This document shows, one piece after another, positions 8,448 to 17,557 of a stretch of DNA of 64,000 nt (position 1 is its first letter; every line of letters starts with the position of its first letter). The stretch is from Crystallibacter permensis. GTDB lineage: Bacteria; Actinomycetota; Actinomycetes; Actinomycetales; Micrococcaceae. The notes beneath the pieces were generated by a model. That model searched no databases. It saw nothing but the letters and a program-made list of their open reading frames with translations, and was not told the origin of the DNA. The stretch spans positions 48,831-112,830 of the forward strand of contig NZ_JAODLR010000015.1 of assembly GCF_025960875.1 (NCBI RefSeq). Direction: 5' to 3'. Both the position numbers and the translations under genes were made by a program.

Positions 8448-9440
8448 ATGAGGATCCTGGTGCTCGGCGGTACGGCATGGCTCGGCGGAAAAATTACGAC
8501 GGCGGCGCTGCGGCTCGGTCACGACGTGACCGCTTTGGCTCGGGGCGAGTCGGGGCCGGTGCCGGACGGTGCGGCCTTCTTCCGTGCCGACCGGGACTCG
8601 CCGGACGCCTATGCTGCCGTCGGGCGGCAGTCTTGGGACGCCGTCGTCGACGTCTCGAGTCAGCCCGGTCAAGTGCGGCGGGCTGCGGAGGCCCTCGCCG
8701 GCTGCGCGCGCCGGTACATCTTCGTCTCCTCCTGCAGCGTCGCGGACCACGATATCCCGGGCGCCGATGAGTCCGCCCCGCTGCTTCCGGCTCTGGAAGC
8801 TGACGTCATGGCATCGATGGAGACCTATGGGGAAGCCAAGGCCGCCTGCGAGCAGCACGTGCTGGACGCGTTCGGTCCCGGCCGGGCGTTCATCGCACGG
8901 CCCGGTCTGATCGCCGGCCCCGGTGATGTCTCCGACCGGACCGGCTACTGGCCGCTACGCTTTGCCCGCCCGGCGTCCCCTGACGGCAGTGTGCTGGTGC
9001 CCGATGCGCCGGAGCTGGCTACGCAGGTGATCGATGTCCGGGACCTGGCGGCCTGGCTCGTCGGAGCAGCGGAGCGCAAGGTCAGCGGCACGTTCAACGC
9101 CGTCGGCGAGCCGATGATGCTGCCGGCGCATCTGGAGCGTGCCCGCCAGGCCGCGGGCCACACCGGACCGCTGGTTTCCGTCGAGCCGCAGCGGCTGGCG
9201 GACGCGGGCGTCAACTACTGGTCCGGCGAGCGCTCCTTGCCGTTGTGGTTGCCGCTGCCCGAGTACGCCTGTTTCGCGTCCCGGGACAACGGCGCCGCCG
9301 TGGCAGCGGGGCTGAAGCTGCGGCCGCTCGCCGAGACGCTGGCCGACGTGCTGGCCTGGGAGCAGACGGCCGGACCGGACCGCGAGCGCAAGGCCGGACT
9401 GACCGCCCAGGAAGAGCGCGAGCTCCTCGCCGCGATCTAA
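8448..9440 (+). CDS. NAD-dependent epimerase/dehydratase family protein
   Basis: A 330-residue extended-SDR-like protein. The start MRILVLGGTAWLGGKI gives the nucleotide-binding GGTxxLG site; a Tyr-Lys pair appears in MASMETYGEAKAACE, and ARPGLIAGPGD and VIDVRDLAAWLV match the substrate domain of epimerase/reductase relatives. The substrate cannot be stated. The gene stands alone, divergent from the alcohol dehydrogenase, with no operator noticed in the 200-base gap. Confidence 0.8.
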   Translation: MRILVLGGTAWLGGKITTAALRLGHDVTALARGESGPVPDGAAFFRADRDSPDAYAAVGRQSWDAVVDVSSQPGQVRRAAEALAGCARRYIFVSSCSVADHDIPGADESAPLLPALEADVMASMETYGEAKAACEQHVLDAFGPGRAFIARPGLIAGPGDVSDRTGYWPLRFARPASPDGSVLVPDAPELATQVIDVRDLAAWLVGAAERKVSGTFNAVGEPMMLPAHLERARQAAGHTGPLVSVEPQRLADAGVNYWSGERSLPLWLPLPEYACFASRDNGAAVAAGLKLRPLAETLADVLAWEQTAGPDRERKAGLTAQEERELLAAI

Positions 9441-9555
9441 CGGTCCGCTGCCTGGCGGGAGGCCAGCGTCAGGCAAGGCCGCTGGGGGCAGGCCCATTGT
9501 GGCCTTCGGATCGCGGTTGTACGCTGGCAGCACGCCGCGCAGAAGGGGCACCGTC

Positions 9556-9786
9556 ATGACTATTCCACAGCCGCCGCCGGAACCGGATCCGGATCCTACC
9601 TCGCCGCACCCGTCAGAGCCAGGCAGGCCGAATGAGCCCGGTGAGCCTGATCCGATGACGCCTGATCCGTTCCCGAACCCATTGCCCGGCCCCGAGCCGG
9701 ACAACCCGCCGGAACCGCCGCCGCCCGCCCCCGGTCCATTGCCGATCCCGGAACCCGGACCGGTCATCCCGCCGCGCGAACCTTAA
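9556..9786 (+). CDS. Small proline-rich protein
   Basis: This 76-residue protein is made almost entirely of Pro, Glu, Asp, Gly and Ser (MTIPQPPPEPDPDPT, then many PEP, PDP and PGP units). The ATG follows AGAAGGGG. It has no signal peptide and no hydrophobic segment and should be disordered. Similar short Pro/Glu proteins are predicted in Arthrobacter. No function can be assigned. The opposite-strand reading frame is Gly-rich and is probably a shadow. Confidence 0.55.
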   Translation: MTIPQPPPEPDPDPTSPHPSEPGRPNEPGEPDPMTPDPFPNPLPGPEPDNPPEPPPPAPGPLPIPEPGPVIPPREP

Positions 9787-10013
9787 GCCGGGCTAACTGC
9801 TGTCAGGGGAACGACGTTCCAGTCGTGCCCCACGCGTATTGAAGTAGGCCGACCTGTCACGGTTCGGCAACGTCCCGCCGTCGTTATCCTCGCCCGGCTC
9901 CGGCGCGATAACGATTGCGTTCGATCCGGATCCTCGGGGCACAAGGTCCTGCCCGTTTCCGGCCAACAGCGGTAAATTTGTAGTACGTCGGCACGGTCTC
10001 GAGGAGGCGCGAA

Positions 10014-10304
10014 ATGTCATTATCCGATGAGGAACGACAACGGCTGGACAAGCTTGGGCACCAGCTGGAAGAAGATGATCCACGCTTGGCCAAATCCCTC
10101 TCCGGCAAGGGTGTCCTCGTCTTCGGGCACCGAATCGGCAACGGGGCATTAATGGCGCTGGCCGGGGCGTTCCTGCTGCTGGCCGGCATCGCCGGCAACT
10201 CGCTACTGCTGGCCATGGTGGGCGTCATCGCGTTCGCGGGCGGGCTGCTGGTCTCCGGCACGGACTGGTTCCGGGGGCACGTGCATCACGGCCCCCAGCA
10301 CTAG
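10014..10304 (+). CDS. DUF3040 small membrane protein (copy 2)
   Basis: A 96-residue paralogue of the protein at 5654. It starts MSLSDEERQRLDKLGHQLE followed by DPRLAKSLSGKG, then two membrane helices (about 46-82) and a His-rich end GHVHHGPQH. A GAGGAGGCGCGAA stretch precedes the ATG. The function of the family is unknown. Confidence 0.88.
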   Translation: MSLSDEERQRLDKLGHQLEEDDPRLAKSLSGKGVLVFGHRIGNGALMALAGAFLLLAGIAGNSLLLAMVGVIAFAGGLLVSGTDWFRGHVHHGPQH

Positions 10305-10605
10305 CTCAATCCAGCAGTGAGTTGAACTTTTCCACGGCGGCGTCCTGACCGGCGGGTGCTGGCGCGCCCGGGCTTCGACCAACGGGTTGTTCCACGCACT
10401 CCCCCGGTCTGCCTCGCCTGAATCATTCGTTCCGCCGAAGCGGAAATCTCCTGCAACCCCGAGCAAACACGCAGCGGTTAACGCAGCGGTGAACAGGTGG
10501 AGTCCGGCAAGCCCACGAAGTTCCCCCGCCCCCGCCCCGGCACCGGCAACTCGGCTATATTGGCCGGAACAGGTAACTTCCTCCAACCACCGGGAGCGTT
10601 CCGTC
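10305..10605. other. Intergenic stretch without a recognised gene
   Basis: These 301 bases lie between the second DUF3040 gene and poxB. The poxB frame is open back to 10387 but its codons there (Pro/Ala/Ser-rich) do not resemble the pyruvate oxidase family. I see no hairpin or clear operator; the poxB promoter should lie here. Confidence 0.4.
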
Positions 10606-12354
10606 ATGGCCCAAGAAGTCGCAGCCCAGCTCATCGACCAGCTCCGTGCGGCGGGAGTCCGCCGGATCTACGGGATCGTGGGCGACAGCCTCAACCCGAT
10701 TGTGGACGCGGTCAGGCAGACCGGCGGGGCGGCCAAGGGCGGCATCGACTGGATCCATGTCCGCCATGAGGAAGCCGCAGCCTTCGCCGCAGCGGCCGAA
10801 GCCCAGTTGACCGGTCAGCTGGCGGTCTGCGCCGGATCCTGCGGGCCGGGCAATCTCCACCTCATCAACGGGCTCTACGACGCCAACCGCTCCGGCGCCC
10901 CGGTGCTCGCGATCGCCTCGCACATTCCCAGCAAGCAGATCGGCACCGGCTACTTCCAGGAAACCCATCCGGACCGGCTGTTCAACGAATGTTCGGTCTA
11001 CTCGGAAATGGTCAGCACCGCCGAGCAGGCCCCGCGGGTCACGCAGAGCGCCATCCGGTATGCCCTCGGCAAGCGGGGCGTCGCCGTCGTTACCTTGCCC
11101 GGCGACATCGCCAGCCTGGAGGCGGTGGCCCCGACGCCGCTGTGCACCCCGTTCCTGCCCGCCACTGTGGTGCCGGCCGCCGAAAGCGTCAAACAGCTCG
11201 CGGACGCGATTAACGACGCCGGCAAGGTCGCCATTTTCGCCGGTGCCGGCGTGGAGGGTGCGCATGATGAAGTGGTGGCCCTGGCCGAGCTGATCGGCGC
11301 GCCAATCGGGCATTCGCTGCGCGGCAAGGACTTCATTCAGTACGACAATCCGTACGACATCGGCATGACCGGGCTGCTGGGCTACGGTGCCGCAGCCGAG
11401 GGCATTGAGGACGCGGACCTGCTGATCCTGCTGGGCACCGACTTCCCGTACGACCAGTTCCTGCCGGACACCCGCACCGCCCAGGTGGACCGGGCGCCGG
11501 AGCACCTGGGCCGCCGGACCGACGTGGACATCGCGATCCACGGCGACGTGCTGCCCACGCTGGCCGCCCTGATGCCGCTGCTCAAACGCAAGAAGAGCCG
11601 CCGCTTCCTGGACCAGATGCTCAAGAAGCACGACAAACTGATGAACAAGGCTGTCGGTGCCTACACCCGGCGTGCCGACAAGATCAAACCCATTCACCCC
11701 GAGTATGCCGCCTCCCTGCTGGACCAGGTCGCTGCCGAGGACGCCATCTTTACCGCGGACACCGGCATGTGCAACGTCTGGACCGCCCGATATATCACCC
11801 CGCGCGGCACCCGGCGGCTGATCGGCTCCTACCTGCACGGCTCCATGGCTAACGCCCTCCCCCACGCCATCGGCGCGCAACTGGCCTACCCCGAACGCCA
11901 GGTCATCTCCGTGTCCGGCGACGGCGGCCTGTCCATGCTGCTGGGCGAACTGGTCACCGCGGCGGCTTACCGGCTGCCGCTGAACGTCGTCGTCTTCAAC
12001 AATTCCAGCCTCGGCATGGTGAAGCTGGAGATGCTGGTGGACGGGCTTCCGGACTTCGGTGTCGACGTCCCCGACACCAACTACGCCGCCATCGCCCAGG
12101 CGATGGGCTTCCATGCCGTCCGCGTCGCCGATCCGGCCGGCATCGAGAAGGCCTACCGGGACGCCTTCGCCCACCCGGGCCCGTCGCTGGTGGAACTCAT
12201 CACCGATCCGAAGGCGCTGTCCCTGCCGCCGAAGATCACCGGGACCCAAGTCTTCGGCTTCGCCACCGCAATGTCCAAGATCGTGCTAAACAGGGGAGCC
12301 GGCGAAGCTGTCAGCATGGCACGGAGCAACCTGCGCAACATCCCCCGCGGCTAA
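10606..12354 (+). CDS. poxB: Pyruvate dehydrogenase (quinone) / pyruvate oxidase, ThDP-dependent
   Basis: A 582-residue ThDP enzyme that starts at ATG 10606 behind CGGGAGCG, right where homology-like sequence begins (AQLIDQLRAAGVRRIYGIVG). The catalytic Glu lies in VRHEEAAAFAAAAEAQ; the Mg/ThDP motif is SGDGGLSMLLGELVT through VVFNNSSLGMVKLE. The length, the phrases IASHIPSKQIGTGYFQETHP and FNECSVYSEMV, and the FAD-type middle domain fit PoxB. It converts pyruvate to acetate and CO2, passing electrons to membrane quinone. The C-terminal tail would bind the membrane. It is monocistronic or paired with the small gene 20 bases on. Confidence 0.9.
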   Translation: MAQEVAAQLIDQLRAAGVRRIYGIVGDSLNPIVDAVRQTGGAAKGGIDWIHVRHEEAAAFAAAAEAQLTGQLAVCAGSCGPGNLHLINGLYDANRSGAPVLAIASHIPSKQIGTGYFQETHPDRLFNECSVYSEMVSTAEQAPRVTQSAIRYALGKRGVAVVTLPGDIASLEAVAPTPLCTPFLPATVVPAAESVKQLADAINDAGKVAIFAGAGVEGAHDEVVALAELIGAPIGHSLRGKDFIQYDNPYDIGMTGLLGYGAAAEGIEDADLLILLGTDFPYDQFLPDTRTAQVDRAPEHLGRRTDVDIAIHGDVLPTLAALMPLLKRKKSRRFLDQMLKKHDKLMNKAVGAYTRRADKIKPIHPEYAASLLDQVAAEDAIFTADTGMCNVWTARYITPRGTRRLIGSYLHGSMANALPHAIGAQLAYPERQVISVSGDGGLSMLLGELVTAAAYRLPLNVVVFNNSSLGMVKLEMLVDGLPDFGVDVPDTNYAAIAQAMGFHAVRVADPAGIEKAYRDAFAHPGPSLVELITDPKALSLPPKITGTQVFGFATAMSKIVLNRGAGEAVSMARSNLRNIPRG

Positions 12355-12374
12355 CTGCGGCGTACGGTGGGTGC

Positions 12375-12614
12375 ATGGAGGACATCGTCGAATTCCTGCT
12401 GGCGAGGATCGCCGAGGACGAGTCCAACCTGCACTCCTGGTGGCACACCGCGTCCGTCCCCGTGCTGGACCGGGCCCTGGCCGAGTGCGAGGCGAAGCGC
12501 CGGATGATCGAGCAACTGCAGCGCCTCGACGCCGTCCACCGCAGACCGATGCTGCTGATCATGGCCGTGCCCTACGCCGGGCATCCCGCCTACCGGGACG
12601 AGTGGCGGCTTTAG
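12375..12614 (+). CDS. DUF6221 family protein
   Basis: A 79-residue protein starting MEDIVEFLLARIAEDES, the pattern of actinobacterial DUF6221 proteins, with a conserved middle RALAECEAKRRMIEQLQ and C-terminal YAGHPAYRDEW. The function is unknown. It follows poxB by 20 bases and is followed by a strong hairpin shared with the converging monooxygenase gene. Confidence 0.75.
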   Translation: MEDIVEFLLARIAEDESNLHSWWHTASVPVLDRALAECEAKRRMIEQLQRLDAVHRRPMLLIMAVPYAGHPAYRDEWRL

Positions 12615-12631
12615 GTCCGGTAACCAACGCC

Positions 12632-12670
12632 CGACGGCGGCCGGTCACGAATGGTGACCGACCGCCGTCG
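12632..12670. terminator. Bidirectional hairpin terminator
   Basis: Arms 12632-12648 and 12654-12670 pair over 17 positions with one mismatch around the loop GAATG, ending in TTGT. It separates two convergent genes and contains the recurrent CGACGGCGG/CCGCCGTCG element. Confidence 0.8.
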
Positions 12671-12704
12671 TTGTCGGCGCTGCAGGGGTGAGGCAGGACT
12701 GCGG

Positions 12705-14321
12705 CTAGTTCTTTTTGAGGAAGATGCTGACGTCGTCGTTGTTGATCAGGTCGGGTACGGTCCAGCCGTCCAGGTCGTACTCAGACATGCATTGGTCGGC
12801 GAAGCCGGTCATCATGTCGGTGTGGCCTTGGGCCTGGGCGGCGAAGAGGATTTCAGCCTTCACGTTTTCGTGGTTGCCGGAGTAGTTGCGTTCGTAGAGT
12901 TCGTGCCGGCCGCCGAATTCGGTGCCGATCGCGTCCCAGAGCAGCTTCATCAGCTTCACCCGGTCCACGGCCTGGATGCCATCCGAGCCTCGGACGTACT
13001 TGTCCAGGTAAGGGCGGATCTCCGGGGTCTTGAAGTCCAGAGCGGAGGAATTCAGGTAGATCAGGCCGGAGGCGACGTCCTGTTCGATGATTTCCTTGAT
13101 CCGCGGGTAGCCGGTGGACATGAACATCCGGTACGCCAGACCGTAGTCGAGCTTCGGCAGCACGGTCCCGTCGGGTCCGGCATCCGGGTTCAGCGCCATC
13201 GCGTCCGCGAGGGCGTAGAACATGTTGCGCCAGCCGATGACTTCTCCGGCGCGGGCCTGGACGCCGCGAAAGTCCTTGGTGCCGGCGATTTCCAGGGCCT
13301 TGAGCAGCAGGCCGGCGATGAAGTCCAGTTTCACGGCCAGGCGGATTACGCCCTGGAACGTGAACCGGTTCAGGAACCCGGTCTGCGGGAAGAAGTTGTT
13401 GATCTTTTCAATGTCCCCGTACGCGAACACGTTCTCCCACGGGATGAGGACCTTGTCGAAGACGAACACCGAATCGTTCTCATCCAGTCGGGAGGAGAGC
13501 GGGTAATCGAACGGAGTGCCCATCACAGCCGCCTGGTGCGAGTAAGAGGCACGGGAGATCAGCTTTACCCCGGGTGCATCCATGGGAACCGTGCAGATCA
13601 GCGCGAATTCCTTCTTCTTGATCGGCAGCCCGTAGTGCGCGATGAAGTTGTACTGGGTGATGGCCGAGCCGGTGGCAACGACCTTCGCCCCGGAGACAAC
13701 GAGCCCGGCGTCGGTCTCCTTTTCGACCTTCATGAACACGTCGCCGACTTGGTCCGGCGGCAGGTGCCGGTCCACCGGCGGGTTGATGATGGCGTGGTTC
13801 CAATACAGGACCTTCTCCTGGGACTCGGCATACCAGCGCTTGGCGTTGTCCTGGAACGGCTCATAGAAGTCCGGCATCCCGCCAAGGGTGCCCAGGAAAG
13901 CGCCCTTGTAATCCGGGGACCGGCCCATCCAGCCGTAGGACATCCGCGCCCAGGTTTCGATCGCGGTTCGCGAGGCCTTCAGGTCGTCAATGGAACGCGC
14001 GGCCTTGAAGAAGGGGTGCGTCAGGCCGCCGGACCCGGTGTCCGTAGGGACCAGGAGCTTGCCTGCTGTTTCCGGTTTGTGGAAGCCGTCGTAGAGGCGG
14101 GCGGCCATGCGCACGGAGTTGCGGAACGCCGGGTGGGTGGTGACGTCCTTGACCCTTTCGCCGTAGATCCAGACCTCGCGGTCGTCCCGGAGCGACTCGA
14201 TATATTCATCGCCGGTCTGGGGCTTGAGCTGATCCGCCTGCGTGGTCCGGGCGCTCATGTCGGGTGCGTCGGTGCCGGTACCGGTGCTGGGCGTGGTGGT
14301 GGGGTCGATAGTTTCAGTCAT
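12705..14321 (-). CDS. pheA1: FADH2-dependent phenol monooxygenase, large component (HpaB family)
   Basis: A 538-residue protein of the 4-hydroxyphenylacetate 3-hydroxylase family. Family hallmarks include [63 protein letters not shown] and [12 protein letters not shown]. From memory of the family it is closest to rhodococcal PheA1, which hydroxylates phenol to catechol using FADH2 supplied by a reductase; 4-nitrophenol or chlorophenol hydroxylation is the main alternative. It is the last gene of a minus-strand run AraC regulator-catA-reductase-monooxygenase, 28 bases after the reductase. That order argues for phenol as substrate. Confidence 0.85.
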   Translation of the reverse strand: MTETIDPTTTPSTGTGTDAPDMSARTTQADQLKPQTGDEYIESLRDDREVWIYGERVKDVTTHPAFRNSVRMAARLYDGFHKPETAGKLLVPTDTGSGGLTHPFFKAARSIDDLKASRTAIETWARMSYGWMGRSPDYKGAFLGTLGGMPDFYEPFQDNAKRWYAESQEKVLYWNHAIINPPVDRHLPPDQVGDVFMKVEKETDAGLVVSGAKVVATGSAITQYNFIAHYGLPIKKKEFALICTVPMDAPGVKLISRASYSHQAAVMGTPFDYPLSSRLDENDSVFVFDKVLIPWENVFAYGDIEKINNFFPQTGFLNRFTFQGVIRLAVKLDFIAGLLLKALEIAGTKDFRGVQARAGEVIGWRNMFYALADAMALNPDAGPDGTVLPKLDYGLAYRMFMSTGYPRIKEIIEQDVASGLIYLNSSALDFKTPEIRPYLDKYVRGSDGIQAVDRVKLMKLLWDAIGTEFGGRHELYERNYSGNHENVKAEILFAAQAQGHTDMMTGFADQCMSEYDLDGWTVPDLINNDDVSIFLKKN

Positions 14322-14349
14322 CGTCTTGTCCTTATCAGTTCAGTGGCCG

Positions 14350-14940
14350 TCAGGCCTGGATGAGGGGTTTGAAGGAATCGGCGCCGGAAAACCAGCCGGC
14401 CTCCAGCGAGTCTCCGCAGTGGTGCCAGTGGCTGGAGCCGGACATGGGGCCGATCTCGCGGAACTTGCCGCCGAAGAAGAGCAGTGGCTCCCGGCCGGTG
14501 GTCTCGAGTTTGTGGACTTCGCCGATCACGATCACGTGGTCGCCGCCGTCGTACACCTGCCAGGGCCGGCATTCCAGGGTTGCCTTGTTCTCCAGCAGGA
14601 CCGGGACGTCGCCGTCCACGGTCCAGGCCGGTTCTTCCGGTAGCGGCTTACCGGCGAAATGCCATGCGACGTCCAGTTGGTCCTGGGAGAGGATGTTGAT
14701 CGCGAACGGCGCGCCCTCCAGGTACTGGGCCGCCTTGGAACTGCGGGTCAGGGTGACCTGGGCCAGCGGCGGATCCAGCGACACCGCGGTAAACGCGTTC
14801 ACCGTCGCACCGTGCGGGGTGCCGTCCGCGGAGCGGCAGGTCACCACGGTCACGCCGGTCGCGAACTGGCCGAACGTGTTCCGCAGCTCGCGCGGATCGA
14901 TGGCCGTTGCGGCAGCGGCAACGGGGGTTGTTTCAGACAT
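14350..14940 (-). CDS. pheA2: Flavin reductase component of the phenol hydroxylase
   Basis: A 196-residue protein of the flavin reductase (FMN-binding split barrel) family: RNTFGQFATGVTVVT, HGATVNAFTAVSLDPPL, FAINILSQDQ and the C-terminal GKFREIG are typical. It reduces FAD with NADH and passes FADH2 to PheA1. Two adjacent ATGs (14943, 14940) follow AGGAGGAC; the second has the better spacing. It lies between catA and the monooxygenase gene in the same direction, so the three are probably one transcript. Confidence 0.88.
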   Translation of the reverse strand: MSETTPVAAAATAIDPRELRNTFGQFATGVTVVTCRSADGTPHGATVNAFTAVSLDPPLAQVTLTRSSKAAQYLEGAPFAINILSQDQLDVAWHFAGKPLPEEPAWTVDGDVPVLLENKATLECRPWQVYDGGDHVIVIGEVHKLETTGREPLLFFGGKFREIGPMSGSSHWHHCGDSLEAGWFSGADSFKPLIQA

Positions 14941-15007
14941 CATGTCCTCCTGCTGTTGGGGCACGGCCGGCGGGGGTGGGGTCGCCCGCCGGCCGCGCAG
15001 CTTGCGG

Positions 15008-15931
<924 letters not shown>

Positions 15932-15997
15932 TCACGAGGATCCGGCCGAACAGTGACAAAACAGGTCCGGTGGGTGCTAATCCGGCACGGCGCACCT

Positions 15998-16047
15998 CTG
16001 TCTTCGGTGAGGATGACTACGACTGTCTTCGGTGAGGATGACTACGA
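15998..16047. repeat. Two tandem 25-base direct repeats between the regulator gene and catA
   Basis: The 25-base unit beginning CTGTCTTCGGTGAGGATGAC occurs at 15998-16022 and again, without change, at 16023-16047. It lies between the stop of the AraC-family gene (16062) and the catA start (15853), about 145 bases upstream of catA. AraC-type activators often bind pairs of direct repeats, so this could be the operator; a recent slippage duplication is equally possible. Confidence 0.7.
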
Positions 16048-16061
16048 CGGCGGTGCGGAAC

Positions 16062-17138
16062 CTAAGGCGCGACGCTGAGGAGGGCGTCTTTGCGCAGTTG
16101 GAGCGGAGTGAGCCCGAAACGCGCCTTGAATGCACGGGTGAAATAGCTTTGCGACGCGAAGCCGGCCCGCGCGGAGATCCGGCCCACCGGCGTCGTTCTT
16201 TGGGTTGGATCGGAGAGGATGGTCCGAGCCAGCTCCAGCCGCAGGCCCAGGACATAAAGACTGGGGGGTTCGCCGGCCTCGGCAAAGATCCGGGTCAGAT
16301 GGCGTTCGCTGATGCCGACCGCCGCGGCAACTTCGGCGGCGCTGAGCTGCGGATCGACCAGCCTGTCCTCGATGTAACTGCGGGCGGTGGCAAGGTAGCC
16401 GGCACCGGTGCCGCTGCGCTCCCCAATGATCATGAGGCTGAGCAGTTCCAGGGCCGAGTCCTCCGCACCCTCCAGATTCGCGGGCTGGCTGGTCTGGGCC
16501 TGCCCGGCGATAGTACCGCTGACCAACTTGGCCAAGGCGAGCATGTGCCGGTTCGCCGCCTCGCCCTGATTGAAGTTAAAGACCTGGGGCTTTAACAGCG
16601 GTTTCCCGCCGGACAGTTCCAGATAGTCATCGCGCGGGATGGTGAGCACCAGTTCACGCAGACCCTTGCAAAAGCCCCGCAGAAACGGCCGGTCGGCATC
16701 GTAGATGACCGCTTGGCCGGGTTTGAGCGATTCCTGTCCGTCTCCATAGTAGAAAAATGCTTCGCCTTCTAACGCGAAGAAGACGGCAATGGCGTCCATG
16801 GGGTTCTGCCGGATGAACCGTTCGTTTCGTTCCACCACCTGCGCACTGCCCTTGACCTGGGCAAACTTCAGCGAGGGGAAATGCAGGTTCACCTCGCTGG
16901 CCTGCAGCGGGGCATCGTCCATAGTGCGGATGTCCAGCGGAATCAACGCCTTGGAGTTATGGTGCTCCCAGAGCTGGACCCGATTGGTCGCGGGGATGCC
17001 GTCGGTGCTGAACTTCAGGAGCTTCGCAGGCTTGTGGTCGGCAAGCCCCGGGGCCGGAACCGCGGTTTGTTCGTGCCCCGTGGCAGAGCCCTGCCCTGCA
17101 GCGGCACGCCGTACGGCATCAAAGTGGTGCTGGCTCAT
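16062..17138 (-). CDS. pheR: AraC-family transcriptional activator, probable regulator of the phenol operon
   Basis: A 358-residue protein. The N-terminal 200 residues form an AraC-like ligand domain of the AraC_binding_2 type (LWEHHNSKALIPLDIRT, FFYYGDGQESLKPGQAVIYD). The C-terminal 110 residues hold two helix-turn-helix motifs (LSAAEVAAAVGISERHLTRIF and VGRISARAGFASQSYFTRAF). It lies upstream of catA in the same direction. PheR in Rhodococcus is of this class and activates phenol hydroxylase genes, hence the name. No clear ribosome site precedes the ATG at 17138; translation may be weak. Confidence 0.82.
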   Translation of the reverse strand: MSQHHFDAVRRAAAGQGSATGHEQTAVPAPGLADHKPAKLLKFSTDGIPATNRVQLWEHHNSKALIPLDIRTMDDAPLQASEVNLHFPSLKFAQVKGSAQVVERNERFIRQNPMDAIAVFFALEGEAFFYYGDGQESLKPGQAVIYDADRPFLRGFCKGLRELVLTIPRDDYLELSGGKPLLKPQVFNFNQGEAANRHMLALAKLVSGTIAGQAQTSQPANLEGAEDSALELLSLMIIGERSGTGAGYLATARSYIEDRLVDPQLSAAEVAAAVGISERHLTRIFAEAGEPPSLYVLGLRLELARTILSDPTQRTTPVGRISARAGFASQSYFTRAFKARFGLTPLQLRKDALLSVAP

Positions 17139-17203
17139 GGATCAAGCAGTGTATCGTGAATCACATTTTCCCGATAGCCCGGCACTGGTCTACCCACCAG
17201 ATG

Positions 17204-17395
17204 TCAGTACCCGTAACCGCCTTCCTTGGCGTTCTGGGCCTCGGCTGAGCCATCCACCTTTTCCGAATCCGGGCCGGCCGACGCTTCCATCGGCTCCTCC
17301 TGGCTGCTACCGGATTCGGCGGCCGGCTGGGGTTCGTGCGGATGCAGTTCCGAGTCCTCGGGCTGATCCTTGTTTTCGTTCGCTTCGCTGGTCAT
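17204..17395 (-). CDS. Small acidic hydrophilic protein
   Basis: A 63-residue protein starting MTSEANENKDQPEDSELHPH and ending GGYGY. It is rich in Glu, Ser, Asp and Pro, has no hydrophobic segment and is probably disordered. The ATG follows CCAGGAGCG, a good ribosome site, which supports a real gene; the same frame stays open far upstream, but that part is the shadow of the plus-strand reductase. The function is unknown. Confidence 0.55.
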   Translation of the reverse strand: MTSEANENKDQPEDSELHPHEPQPAAESGSSQEEPMEASAGPDSEKVDGSAEAQNAKEGGYGY

Positions 17396-17557
17396 CGTGG
17401 CGCTCCTGGCCGTTGCTCCGTCCGGCGGGTTGCCGGACGGCGGATTCCCAGCGTAGGTAGGTGCTAAGCACCCTGTCCATACCCCTTCTGGAAGGCGACC
17501 CGCGTAGGATCGAGCCGAGGGCGGCACTGCCCGGCGGCACACTTCAGGAGGACCATC

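Noticed and set aside
10555..12249. Long minus-strand reading frame of 564 codons opposite poxB
   Set aside because: It is the complement of a well-conserved ThDP enzyme; the translation is Gly/Val/Gln-rich with no family motif.
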